From NCBI GenBank assembly GCA_029781795.1, contig JAKOWB010000008.1, forward strand, positions 20,384-84,383: a stretch of 64,000 bases of DNA, in the 5' to 3' direction. The position numbers and the translations under genes are program-made. The notes below the pieces were generated by a model. That model was not told where the DNA came from. It did no database searches and saw nothing but the letters and a program-made list of their open reading frames with translations. Each line of letters opens with the position of its first letter. Position 1 is the stretch's first letter. This DNA comes from Pseudomonadota bacterium (GTDB lineage Bacteria; Pseudomonadota; Alphaproteobacteria; Kiloniellales; JACOMY01). This document shows, piece by piece, positions 12,566 through 20,551 of this stretch.

Positions 12566-12577
12566 GTTTCACTCATT
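12561..12577. promoter_or_regulatory. candidate TetR operator 2 (upstream of the rightward operon)
   Basis: AGTGAGTTTCACTCATT: arms AGTGAG/CTCATT around a 5-bp centre. It has the same length and nearly the same arms as operator 1, and covers the putative -10 and start region of the rightward promoter. Confidence 0.5.
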
Positions 12578-12635
12578 AAGCGGGCAAGTGAGACCCGTGT
12601 CAATGGGTTCGGGTAGGGACTTTTCGCCAAGGGAG

Positions 12636-13850
12636 ATGGACGTGGCCCCAGCCGCCGAGGGCGCGCGCGCCAACCGCGCCGCCGCCGCCTTTAACCTGAC
12701 GCCCGAGCTGCAGGAGATCCTCGACCAGGCCGACCGCTTCGGCCGGGCCGAGTGCTATCCCCTGGCCCAGCGCATGGACGCCGAGGAGTGGTGGCCCGAG
12801 GGCGCCTTCCCCAAGCTGGGGGCGCAGGGCTTCTTCGGCCTAACGGTGCCCGAGGCCTATGGCGGCGTCGGGCTGGACCTCATGGCCTCGGGCGCGGTGC
12901 TGCAGGGCCTGGCGCGCTGGAATCACGCGCTGGCCCTCTCCTGGGTGGCGCACGAGAACCTCTGCCTCAACAACCTCTACCGCAACGGCAGCGAGGCGCA
13001 GCGGCGGAAGTACCTGCCCGGCCTCTGCGACGGCAGCAAGGTCGGCGCCCTCGGCCTCACCGAGCCGGGCGCCGGCTCCGACGCGCTGGGCTCCATGCGC
13101 ACCACGGCGCGGCGCGACGGCGACCACTACGTGCTGAACGGCACCAAGCTCTACATCACCAACGGGCCGGTGGCCGACGTGCTGCTGGTCTATGCCAAGA
13201 CCGACCCGGAGAAGGGCCCCAAGGGCATCTCGGCCTTCATCGTCGAGAAGGGGATGCCCGGCTTCCGCGTCGCGCAGAAGCTGGTGAAGATGGGCTTCCG
13301 CGGCAGCCCGACCGGCGAGCTGGTGTTCGAGGACTGCCGCGTGCCGGTGGAGAACCGCGTCGGCGAGGAGAACCGCGGCGTCTCCATCGTCATGAGCGGT
13401 CTGGACCTCGAGCGCGCGATGATCTCGCCGCTCTGCCTCGGCGTCGCCGAGCGCGCGCTGGCGATCACCACCGAGTTCACCAAGCAGCGCCAGCAGTTCG
13501 GCCGGCCGATCTCGAAGTTCCAGATGGTGCAGGCCAAGCTGGCCGAGATGTACGTGCGGCTGGAGACCATGCGCACCTTCACCTGGCGCGTGCTGGCCGA
13601 GGCCAACGACCTGGAGATCGGCGGCGGCGGGCGCGGCGAGATCCATGCGCTGACCGCCGCCTCGGTGCTCTATGCCGCCGAGACGATGAACGCCATCCTG
13701 GACGACGCGGTGCAGCTGCACGGCGGCGCCGGCTACATCTGGGAATCGGAGATCAACCGCCTCTACCGCTCGATCAAGCTGCTGGAGATCGGCGCCGGCA
13801 CCAGCGAGGTGCGCAAGATCATCATCAGCGAGGAGCTGCTGAAGGACTGA
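12636..13850 (+). CDS. acyl-CoA dehydrogenase, isovaleryl-/citronellyl-CoA dehydrogenase-like
   Basis: 404 residues. The FAD/substrate region LTEPGAGSDALGSM is clear. The segment GLDLERAMIS carries a Glu where isovaleryl-CoA dehydrogenases have their catalytic base, and the tail GAGTSEVRKIIISEEL is of the IVD kind. It introduces the alpha-beta double bond into a branched acyl-CoA. Start choice: ATG 12636 directly follows AAGGGAG, too close for a good ribosome-binding site; GTG 12642 (better spaced) and ATG 12603 are alternatives. It is the first gene of the rightward operon, one base before the SDR gene. Confidence 0.9.
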   Translation: MDVAPAAEGARANRAAAAFNLTPELQEILDQADRFGRAECYPLAQRMDAEEWWPEGAFPKLGAQGFFGLTVPEAYGGVGLDLMASGAVLQGLARWNHALALSWVAHENLCLNNLYRNGSEAQRRKYLPGLCDGSKVGALGLTEPGAGSDALGSMRTTARRDGDHYVLNGTKLYITNGPVADVLLVYAKTDPEKGPKGISAFIVEKGMPGFRVAQKLVKMGFRGSPTGELVFEDCRVPVENRVGEENRGVSIVMSGLDLERAMISPLCLGVAERALAITTEFTKQRQQFGRPISKFQMVQAKLAEMYVRLETMRTFTWRVLAEANDLEIGGGGRGEIHALTAASVLYAAETMNAILDDAVQLHGGAGYIWESEINRLYRSIKLLEIGAGTSEVRKIIISEELLKD

Positions 13851-13851
13851 C

Positions 13852-14709
13852 ATGACGGACGCCCGCAAGCGCTTCGGCTTCAGCGACGACGAGCTGGCCG
13901 CCAAGCCCACGGTCTACCGCCCCGACCTCTTCGCCGGGCAGGCGGCGCTGGTCACCGGCGGCGGCACCGGCCTCGGCCGCGCCACCGCCTTCCTGCTGGC
14001 GCGGCTGGGGGCGCAGGTGGTGATCGCCGGGCGCACCGCGGCGAAGCTGGAGGACGCCGCGGCCGCCGCCGCGGCGCGCGGCCTCACCTTGATTCCGATG
14101 GCGGCCGACATCCGCGACCCCGAGGCCGTGGCCGCCCTGCTGCCGGCGGCCTGGGAGCGCTGCGGGCGCCTGGACCTGCTGGTCAACAACGCCGGCGGGC
14201 AGTTCCCGCAGCCGGCCATCGACTTCTCGGTCAAGGGCTGGCGCGCCGTCATCGACACCAACCTCTCCGGCACCTGGTTCATGATGCAGGCAGCGGCGCG
14301 GCTGTGGCGCGACCGCAAGCACCCCGGCGCCATCGTCAACATGATCACGGTGATAGAGCGCGGCATGCCGGGCGTCGCCCACACCATCGCCGCCCGCGCC
14401 GGGGTAGTCGGCCTCAGCAACACCGTCGCCATCGAGTGGGCGGAGTACGGCATCCGCGTCAACTGCGTCGCCCCCGGCGCCATCGGCACCGAGGGGCTGA
14501 ACGTCTATCCCGAGCAGGCGCTCAAGGTCTTCGACCGTTCCAATCCCATGAAGCGCGTCGGCGACGCCTGGGACGTGGCCGAGGCCGTGGCCTGGCTGGG
14601 CAGCCCGGCGGCCAAGTTCGTCACCGGCGAGGTGCTGACCGTGGACGGCGGCTTCCACCTCTGGGGCGAGCTCTTCACCGCCGGCAAGCCCGACTACTTC
14701 AAGGGCTGA
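13852..14709 (+). CDS. SDR-family oxidoreductase with atypical active site (enoyl-CoA reductase/citronellol dehydrogenase-like)
   Basis: 285 residues. The cofactor motif TGGGTGLG (about 35-42) and NNAGG (112-116) mark a short-chain dehydrogenase/reductase. The usual YxxxK pair is missing: the aligned segment reads HTIAARAGVVGLSN (177-190), so Lys is replaced by Arg182 and Tyr by Thr178 (His177 adjacent). Similar HxxAARAGV segments occur, from memory, in peroxisomal trans-2-enoyl-CoA reductases and related 2,4-dienoyl-CoA reductase-type SDRs, so reduction of an enoyl-CoA is more likely than alcohol oxidation. It lies between the dehydrogenase and the dioxygenase-like gene. Confidence 0.87.
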   Translation: MTDARKRFGFSDDELAAKPTVYRPDLFAGQAALVTGGGTGLGRATAFLLARLGAQVVIAGRTAAKLEDAAAAAAARGLTLIPMAADIRDPEAVAALLPAAWERCGRLDLLVNNAGGQFPQPAIDFSVKGWRAVIDTNLSGTWFMMQAAARLWRDRKHPGAIVNMITVIERGMPGVAHTIAARAGVVGLSNTVAIEWAEYGIRVNCVAPGAIGTEGLNVYPEQALKVFDRSNPMKRVGDAWDVAEAVAWLGSPAAKFVTGEVLTVDGGFHLWGELFTAGKPDYFKG

Positions 14710-14749
14710 GGCTTCTAGGCCGCCGCCGGGGCCGCTATCCTTCCGGCCC

Positions 14750-15496
14750 ATGTCCCTTACCGCCGACCAGGTCGCAGCCTTCCAGCGCGACGGCTACCTG
14801 CCGCGCCTCGCCGTCATGGACCCGGCCGAGGCCGAGCGCTATCGCGCGCTGGTCGAGGACTACCTGGCGCCGGACCCGGCCGGGCGCCTGCCGGACCTGC
14901 GCACCAAGGCCCACATCACCTTGAAGCCGCTGGAGGCGCTGGTGCGCTGGCCGGCGATCCTGGATGCGGTGGAGTCGCTGCTGGGGCCGGACCTGCTCTG
15001 CCGCGGCGCCAGCCTTTTCTACAAGCCGGCCGGCAGCCCGGACTACGTCTCCTGGCACCAGGACGCGCTCTACTGGGGCATCGAGCCGGCCGAGGTGGTG
15101 ACGGCCTGGCTGGCGCTCACCCCCTCGACGGCGGAGAACGGCGCGCTGGAGGTGCTGCCCGGCAGCCACATTGGCGCGCTGCTGCCGCACGCCGCGGCCG
15201 ACAGCGGCGGCAACCTGCTGCGCCGCGCCCAGACCATCGCCGCGCCGATCGATCCCGCCCGGGTGCGGCGGCTGGCGCTGCGGCCCGGCGAGATCTCGCT
15301 GCACCACGTCAAGATCGCCCACGGCTCCGGCCCGAACCGCAGCGACCGGGCGCGCCTCGGCCTTGCCATCCGCTACATGCCGACCCGCGTGCGCAACGTC
15401 ACCGGCGAGGCGCGCCACGCCCTGCTGGTGCGCGGCGAGGACCGCTTCCACCACTTCCTGCCGGAACCGGCGAGCTGGAGCTATCCCCGGAAATGA
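14750..15496 (+). CDS. phytanoyl-CoA dioxygenase (PhyH) family protein
   Basis: 248 residues. The Fe(II) facial triad is visible: His103 and Asp105 in WHQDALYWG and His191 in AHGSGPNRS, with Arg197 suited to bind 2-oxoglutarate. The family hydroxylates carbon 2 of methyl-branched acyl-CoAs or other small substrates. Being inside an acyl-CoA operon suggests alpha-hydroxylation of a branched acyl-CoA, which would bypass a 3-methyl block to beta-oxidation. It is about the usual bacterial PhyH length. The stop overlaps the next gene start (ATGA). Confidence 0.87.
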   Translation: MSLTADQVAAFQRDGYLPRLAVMDPAEAERYRALVEDYLAPDPAGRLPDLRTKAHITLKPLEALVRWPAILDAVESLLGPDLLCRGASLFYKPAGSPDYVSWHQDALYWGIEPAEVVTAWLALTPSTAENGALEVLPGSHIGALLPHAAADSGGNLLRRAQTIAAPIDPARVRRLALRPGEISLHHVKIAHGSGPNRSDRARLGLAIRYMPTRVRNVTGEARHALLVRGEDRFHHFLPEPASWSYPRK

Positions 15497-16641
15497 TTCG
15501 TGACCGTTCCTTGCAGGACGCGCTGCTGCAGCAGCTCGGCCGCTTCGTCGCCGAGCGCCTGATCCCGGCCGAGGAACGCGCCGCCGCCGAGGATCGCGTG
15601 CCGCCCGAGATCGTGCAGGAGATGCGCGACCTCGGCCTCTTCGGCCTCGCGATCCCCGAGGACTACGGCGGCCTCGGCCTCACCATGGAGGAGGAGGTGG
15701 AGGCGGCGCTGGTCATCGGCCGCGCCGCGCCGGCCTTCCGCTCGGTCTTCGGCACCAACAACGGCATCGGCAGCCAGGCCATCCTGCTGGACGGCACCGA
15801 GGCGCAGAAGCGCCGCTGGGTGCCCGACCTGGCGAGCGGCGCGGTCATCGCCTCCTTCGCCCTGACCGAGCCCGACGTCGGCTCCGACGCCGCCTCGGTC
15901 AAGACCCGCGCCGTCCAGGACGGCGCGGACTGGGTCATCACCGGGACCAAGCGCTTCATCACCAACGGCCCCACCGCCGGGCTCTTCACCGTCATGGCGC
16001 GCAGCGATCCGGCCAGGCCCGGCGCCGACGGCGTCACCGCCTTCATGGTCGAGGGCGACCGGCCGGGCCTGTCGCGCGGCAAGCCGGAGAAGAAGATGGG
16101 CCAGCAGGGCGCCCACGTCTGCGACATCCACTTCGACGCCGTGCGCGTGCCGGCTGGCAACGTCATCGGCCTGACGCCCGGCCGCGGCTTCCGCACCGCC
16201 ATGAAGGTGCTGGACCGCGGGCGCCTGCACATCTCCGCCGTCTGCTGCGGCCTGGCCGAGCGGCTGATCGACGACGCCCTGGCCTATGCCCTGCAGCGCA
16301 AACAGTTCGGCAAGCCCATCGCCGAGCACCAGCTGGTCCAGGCCCTGCTGGCCGACAGCACGGCCGAGGCCCTGGCCGCCCGCGCCCTGGTGCTGGAGGG
16401 CGCGCGCCAGCGCGACGCCGGGCAGAACGTCACGCTCATGGCCTCGGCCGCCAAGCTCTTCTGCGCCGAGATGCTGGGCCGCGTCGCCGACCGCGCGGTG
16501 CAGATCCACGGCGGCGCCGGCTACATCGCCGGCCCGGTCGAGCGGCTCTACCGTGACGCCCGCCTCTTCCGCCTCTACGAGGGCACGACGCAGATCCAGC
16601 AGATCATCCTGGCCCGCGAGATGGCGAAGGCGGTGAGCTAG
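15493..16641 (+). CDS. acyl-CoA dehydrogenase (second of the locus)
   Basis: 382 residues. Motifs are LTEPDVGSDAASVKT, the GTKRFITNG strand and RLYEGTTQIQQII, whose Glu is the catalytic base position in short/medium-chain acyl-CoA dehydrogenases. This differs from the IVD-type base in the first dehydrogenase, so the two act on different substrates. The stop codon TAG (16639-16641) forms part of the CTAG target duplication of the adjoining IS element. The coding sequence is intact. Confidence 0.92.
   Translation: MIRDRSLQDALLQQLGRFVAERLIPAEERAAAEDRVPPEIVQEMRDLGLFGLAIPEDYGGLGLTMEEEVEAALVIGRAAPAFRSVFGTNNGIGSQAILLDGTEAQKRRWVPDLASGAVIASFALTEPDVGSDAASVKTRAVQDGADWVITGTKRFITNGPTAGLFTVMARSDPARPGADGVTAFMVEGDRPGLSRGKPEKKMGQQGAHVCDIHFDAVRVPAGNVIGLTPGRGFRTAMKVLDRGRLHISAVCCGLAERLIDDALAYALQRKQFGKPIAEHQLVQALLADSTAEALAARALVLEGARQRDAGQNVTLMASAAKLFCAEMLGRVADRAVQIHGGAGYIAGPVERLYRDARLFRLYEGTTQIQQIILAREMAKAVS
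16638..16641. repeat. target-site duplication (left copy, CTAG)
   Basis: CTAG here and at 17994-17997 flank the IS5-type element. It fits the YTAR target described for the IS5 group. This copy supplies the stop codon of the acyl-CoA dehydrogenase. Confidence 0.75.
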
Positions 16642-17993
16642 CAGGCTGTTGAAATAGTCCATGGCGAAGCGTGATTGAGAATGATTCAGTTCCTTGAGCA
16701 TGGTCTTGGGGGACGTGATGCGCGGGTCTGATGAGAGGTCTGGTTCGCTGTTCTCGTACGTGGACCTGGATGCCCGGGTTGGTCGGGCACACCCGCTTCG
16801 AGCGATCCGGGAGATCGCCAACGCTGCGCTGTTGGACCTGAGCGCGGACTTCGCGACGCTCTATCCGCGGAGGCTGGGGCGGCCGTCGATCCCGCCGGAG
16901 CGGCTGTTGCGGGCGATGCTTCTGCAGGCGTTCTACGGGATCAGATCCGAGCGCCAGCTGATGGAGCGTATGGAGTTCGACCTGCTGTTCCGGTGGTTCG
17001 TGGGGCTGGGCATCGATGATGCTGCCTGGGACCATTCCAGCTTCACCAAGAACCGTGATCGCCTGCTGGCCGGCGAGATCGCGGGGAAGTTCCTGCGCGC
17101 GGTGCTGGCCCAGCCACGTGTGCGGCGGCTGGTTTCGTCCGACCACTTCTCGGTGGACGGCACGCTGATCGAGGCCTGGGCCTCGCTTAAGAGCTTCCGC
17201 AAGACGGACGGCGGGGACAACGACCCGGATAGGCCGGGGCGCAACGCCGAGCGCGGCTTCCACAAGGAGAAGCGTTCCAACGAGACCCACCGCAGCACCA
17301 CCGATCCGGAGGCCCGGCTCTACAAGAAGGGCGACGGCCAGCCGGCCAAGCTCTGCTACATCGGCCACGCCCTGATGGAGAACCGCCATGGCTTGGCGGT
17401 GGACGGTGGCGTCACCCAGGCCAGCGGCACGGCGGAGCGCGAGGCGGCCCTGGCGATGCTGGACCGCAGGTCTGCGCGCGGCCGCGTCACGCTGGGCGCC
17501 GACAAGGCCTACGACGTGCGCCAGTTCATTGGCGATCTTCGCGCTCGCCAAGTCACCCCGCACGTGGCCATCGACGGGCATGTGCGTAAGAGCGGCAAGC
17601 CGCGGGCGACGGCCATCGACCGGCGCACCACCCGGCATCGCAGCTACGACGTCAGCCAACGCTGCCGCAAGCGCATCGAGGAGGTCTTCGGCTGGATCAA
17701 GAGCTCGGCTGGCCTGGCGAAGGTCAAGCTCCGAGGACGCGCCAAGGTCGATGCCGCCTTCACCCTGGCCCTGGCGGCCTACAATCTCATCCGCCTGCCC
17801 AAGCTGCTGGCGGCACCGGCATGAGCCTCCTCAGAGCGCTGGCCCATCATCGAGACCCCCGCCTATGTCGAGGACTTCCCCGACAGGGCCGAGCCCGCCG
17901 ACATCCCCTTCCGGCGAAAGGCTCCGGCGACCTCTTCGGCCGTCGCGACAAAACCGAACTCATCGCTCGCCAGTGGATTTCTTCAACAGCCTG
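16642..17993 (+). mobile_element. IS5-family insertion sequence, apparently complete
   Basis: 1352 bp bounded by inverted repeats: left end CAGGCTGTTGAA, right end TTCAACAGCCTG. Looser similarity continues inward (TAGTCCATGGCGAAGCG against the complement AATCCACTGGCGAGCG). It contains one intact transposase and is flanked by CTAG. The roughly 170 bp after the transposase is non-coding. Confidence 0.9.
16718..17824 (+). CDS. IS5-family transposase (DDE type)
   Basis: 368 residues from the ATG preceded by GGGGGA at 16710-16714. It begins MRGSDERSGSLFSYVDLDAR, the usual start of this group, so I prefer it over the upstream TTG/ATG codons (16694, 16700). An N-terminal DUF772-type domain (RPSIPPERLLRAMLLQAFYG) precedes the catalytic core: Asp in VDGTLIEAW, Asp in GADKAYDV and Glu in EEVFGWIK. 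It appears intact and potentially active. Confidence 0.93.
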   Translation: MRGSDERSGSLFSYVDLDARVGRAHPLRAIREIANAALLDLSADFATLYPRRLGRPSIPPERLLRAMLLQAFYGIRSERQLMERMEFDLLFRWFVGLGIDDAAWDHSSFTKNRDRLLAGEIAGKFLRAVLAQPRVRRLVSSDHFSVDGTLIEAWASLKSFRKTDGGDNDPDRPGRNAERGFHKEKRSNETHRSTTDPEARLYKKGDGQPAKLCYIGHALMENRHGLAVDGGVTQASGTAEREAALAMLDRRSARGRVTLGADKAYDVRQFIGDLRARQVTPHVAIDGHVRKSGKPRATAIDRRTTRHRSYDVSQRCRKRIEEVFGWIKSSAGLAKVKLRGRAKVDAAFTLALAAYNLIRLPKLLAAPA

Positions 17994-18099
17994 CTAGAGC
18001 ATTTTCGAGCGAAGTGGACGCCGGTTCGCGTCAAGAAAATGCGTGAAACCAACAGGTAGCTAGAGCGGTTCGATTCAATCAGAAGCGAAACCGCTCTAG
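17994..18099. repeat. palindromic intergenic repeat (REP-like) filling the gap between convergent genes
   Basis: Two hairpins. The first pairs GCATTTTC (17999-18006) with GAAAATGC (18035-18042), with an inner GCGAA/TTCGC stem. The second pairs CTAGAGCGGTT (18060-18070) with AACCGCTCTAG (18089-18099). I recognise closely similar CTAGAGCATTTTC... units as abundant intergenic repeats in alphaproteobacteria, from memory. Its right end encodes the stop codon of the threonine aldolase gene, and its left CTAG the stop of the dehydrogenase before the IS arrived. It probably also terminates both convergent transcripts. Confidence 0.75.
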
Positions 18100-19124
18100 G
18101 CCGCCGCGCTCTCGCGCAGCGCCTTGAGGAAGGCCTCGACGTCCGCCGCCCTGGTGTCGAAGGCGGTGACCAGGCGCCAGGCATCCTTCCCCAGCGCCTC
18201 CCAGTCGTAGAACTTGAAGCCGGCGGCCTGCAGCCGCTCGGCCCGCGCCTTGGGAATACGGACGAAGAGCTCGTTGGCCTGGACCGGGTGGATCGGCTGG
18301 CAGCCCTCTGCGGCGAGCCCCTCCGCCAGGCGCGCCGCCATGGCGTTGGCATGGCGCGCGTTGTCCAGCCAGAGGTCGTTCGCCAGGTAGGCCTCGAGCT
18401 GCGCCGAGACCAGCCGCATCTTGGACAGCAGGTGGCCGCCGCGCTTGCGGCGGAAGGCCATCTCCTCCGCCTTCTCGGGCCGGAACAGCACCACGGCCTC
18501 GGCCGCCAGGCAGCCGTTCTTGGTGGCGCCGAAGGAGAGCACGTCGACGCCGGCCTTCCAGGTGATCTCGGCCGGCGTGCAGCCGAGCGCGGCCAGCGCG
18601 TTGGCGAAGCGGGCACCGTCCATGTGCAGCGCCATCTTGTGCGCCCGGGCGCAGGCGGCGAGGGCGGCGACCTCGTCCGGGGTATAGAGCGTGCCGCACT
18701 CGCTGGCCTGGGTGATGGAGATGGCGGCCGGCTGCACCGAATGCACGAAGCCCTCGCCGTGGATCTTCCCCTCGACTCCGGCGGGCGTGATCTTGCCGTG
18801 CTCGCCGGGCACGCAGACCAGCTTGGCACCGCCGGTGAAGAGCTCCGGCGCGCCGCACTCGTCGACGTTGATGTGCGCCTCGGGGTGGCAGTAGATCGCC
18901 CCCCACGGCGGCACGAAGCTGGAGAGCGCGACGACGTTGGCGGCCGAGCCGGTGAGCACCGGGAAGACCTGCACCGGGCGCTCGAAGATCTCGCCAAGGC
19001 GCGCTTCGACGCGCTCGCTCCAGGGATCGGCGCCATAGGAGCCGACCTGGCCGGCGTTGGCGCGGCCGATGGCCTCGATGATCTTCGGATGGGCGCCGGT
19101 GACGTTGTCGGAGCGGAAGTCCAT
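18096..19124 (-). CDS. ltaE: low-specificity L-threonine aldolase
   Basis: 342 residues, fold-type I PLP enzyme. The N-terminus MDFRSDNVTGAHPKI, HMDGAR with Asp169 to hold the PLP ring nitrogen, and SFGATKNG with Lys202 for the Schiff base all fit threonine aldolases. It cleaves L-threonine or allo-threonine to glycine and acetaldehyde. The last codons and TAG stop are inside the palindromic repeat. It is followed downstream only by the repeat and IS, so it probably forms a unit with the small membrane-protein gene encoded 18 nt upstream. Confidence 0.9.
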   Translation of the reverse strand: MDFRSDNVTGAHPKIIEAIGRANAGQVGSYGADPWSERVEARLGEIFERPVQVFPVLTGSAANVVALSSFVPPWGAIYCHPEAHINVDECGAPELFTGGAKLVCVPGEHGKITPAGVEGKIHGEGFVHSVQPAAISITQASECGTLYTPDEVAALAACARAHKMALHMDGARFANALAALGCTPAEITWKAGVDVLSFGATKNGCLAAEAVVLFRPEKAEEMAFRRKRGGHLLSKMRLVSAQLEAYLANDLWLDNARHANAMAARLAEGLAAEGCQPIHPVQANELFVRIPKARAERLQAAGFKFYDWEALGKDAWRLVTAFDTRAADVEAFLKALRESAAA

Positions 19125-19142
19125 GTTGGCGGGGGGTCCTGT

Positions 19143-19478
19143 CTAGGGGGTGGGGGTCGCGACGATGCCGCCGACGACCTTGCCGCTGGCCGGGTCGAGA
19201 ATGACGATCCGCCGGCAGTCCGGGGTCGCGCCGTCGAGGCGGAGGTAGAGCTTGCCGTCTGCCGACCAGCCGTCGGCGATCCAGCAGCCCGGCGGCACCG
19301 CGACGGCCACGGTGCCGGTCGGCGCCTCGGCTGCCGGGTTGGCCAGGCGCTGCACGATGGTCACCACGACCACGATGAAGCCGACCAGGATCACCAGCCC
19401 CATCGCGATGACCGCGATCTTCACCCCGCGATGCCGCGATGGCGCGGTCCCGGCGCGCTCTGTGCTAGGAGAGGGCAT
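19143..19478 (-). CDS. small single-pass membrane protein (DUF6476-like)
   Basis: 111 residues: a short basic N-terminus, one membrane helix at about 21-43 (IAVIAMGLVILVGFIVVVVT), then a periplasmic domain with two Cys (PPGCWIADGW and TPDCRRIV) and the tail DPASGKVVGGI. I recognise it as the alphaproteobacterial DUF6476 type; no function is known. The ATG lies in the same CATG palindrome as the divergent rluD start. A longer open frame continues into rluD, but its Arg/Ser-rich extension is antisense noise. Confidence 0.75.
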   Translation of the reverse strand: MPSPSTERAGTAPSRHRGVKIAVIAMGLVILVGFIVVVVTIVQRLANPAAEAPTGTVAVAVPPGCWIADGWSADGKLYLRLDGATPDCRRIVILDPASGKVVGGIVATPTP

Positions 19479-20463
19479 GCAAGAGGACTCCCCGCTCGAG
19501 GTCGTGGTGCCGCAGGCCGCGGCCGGCGAGCGCGTCGATCGTTTCCTGGCAGCCGCCCTGGCCGAGCGCCTGCCGGGGCTTACGCGCTCGCGCCTCAAGT
19601 CCTTGATCGAGGAGGGCCGCGTGCGCCTGGGCGGGGCGACCTTAGACGAGCCCTCCAGGAGGGTCAAACCGGGCCAGGTGCTGCTGGTGACGCCGGCCGC
19701 GCCGACACCGGCCGAGCCCGAGGGCCAGGCGATGGACCTCGCCGTGGTCTACGAGGACGCCGACCTGATCGTGGTCGACAAGCCGGCCGGACTGGTGGTG
19801 CACCCGGCGCCGGGCAACCCGGACCGCACGCTGGTCAACGCCCTGATCGCGCACTGCGGCCCGTCGCTGCGCGGCGTCGGCGGGGTGCAGCGGCCGGGCA
19901 TCGTCCACCGGCTGGACAAGGACACCAGCGGCCTGCTGGTGGCGGCCAAGCACGACCTGGCGCATCAGGGTCTCGCCCGTCAGTTCGCCGAGCGGACGAT
20001 CGAGCGGCGCTACCTGGCCCTGGTCTGGGGCCTGCCGAGCCCCCTGGAGGGCACGATTGAGGGCAATATCGGCCGCGACGCGCGCAACCGGCAGCGCATG
20101 GCCCTGGTGCGCAGCGGCGGCAAGCCGGCGCTGACCCGCTACCGGGTCTTGAAAGCATTATCAGGCGGAACGGTCAGTCTAATCGAGTGCCGTTTGATGA
20201 CCGGCCGCACGCACCAGATCCGCGTCCACCTGACGTCGGCTGGTCATCCCCTGCTGGGCGATCCGGTCTATGGCCGAGCGACCGCTGGTCGCATGGCACG
20301 TTTGCCGGAACCGGCGCGTAATGCAGTCCAGAGGCTGGGGCGCCAGGCATTGCACGCCGAAACCCTGGGATTTGAGCATCCCGTGTCCAAGAATCGCCTC
20401 ATTTTCCAATCAGCTTTGCCCGACGATCTTAAATCTCTGCTGGAAATCCTAGAAGAATTGTAA
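19477..20463 (+). CDS. rluD: 23S rRNA pseudouridine synthase, RluA/RluD family
   Basis: 328 residues. An N-terminal S4-like domain (ERVDRFLAAALAERLPGLTRSR) precedes the catalytic domain with HRLDKDTSGLLVAAK, whose Asp is the nucleophile; RLMTGRTHQIRVHL follows. It makes pseudouridines in helix 69 of 23S rRNA if it is RluD proper. The ATG has a good AGGAGAGG site. From about 20150 to the end the codons become unusually A/T-rich (TTA, TCA, CTA, AAA), unlike the first part. RluD normally sits beside rpoH in alphaproteobacteria, as here. Confidence 0.9.
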   Translation: MQEDSPLEVVVPQAAAGERVDRFLAAALAERLPGLTRSRLKSLIEEGRVRLGGATLDEPSRRVKPGQVLLVTPAAPTPAEPEGQAMDLAVVYEDADLIVVDKPAGLVVHPAPGNPDRTLVNALIAHCGPSLRGVGGVQRPGIVHRLDKDTSGLLVAAKHDLAHQGLARQFAERTIERRYLALVWGLPSPLEGTIEGNIGRDARNRQRMALVRSGGKPALTRYRVLKALSGGTVSLIECRLMTGRTHQIRVHLTSAGHPLLGDPVYGRATAGRMARLPEPARNAVQRLGRQALHAETLGFEHPVSKNRLIFQSALPDDLKSLLEILEEL

Positions 20464-20466
20464 TCT

Positions 20467-20491
20467 AATCCAGACCGAAGAAGTCTGGATT
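20467..20491 (+). terminator. hairpin between rluD and rpoH
   Basis: Perfect 9-bp stem AATCCAGAC / GTCTGGATT with a 7-nt loop, 3 nt after the rluD stop. No U-tract follows, so it may be a weak terminator or a structure in the rpoH leader. Confidence 0.5.
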
Positions 20492-20551
20492 GAAAAGCAA
20501 GGCGGAGCCCAAGAGGTGGGTACCGCGTTCGAACGAAAAGGAGGCTGGGTC

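Noticed and set aside
18288..20060. Long plus-strand frame through ltaE and into rluD
   Set aside because: Antisense of ltaE and out of frame with rluD; protein is low complexity without domains.
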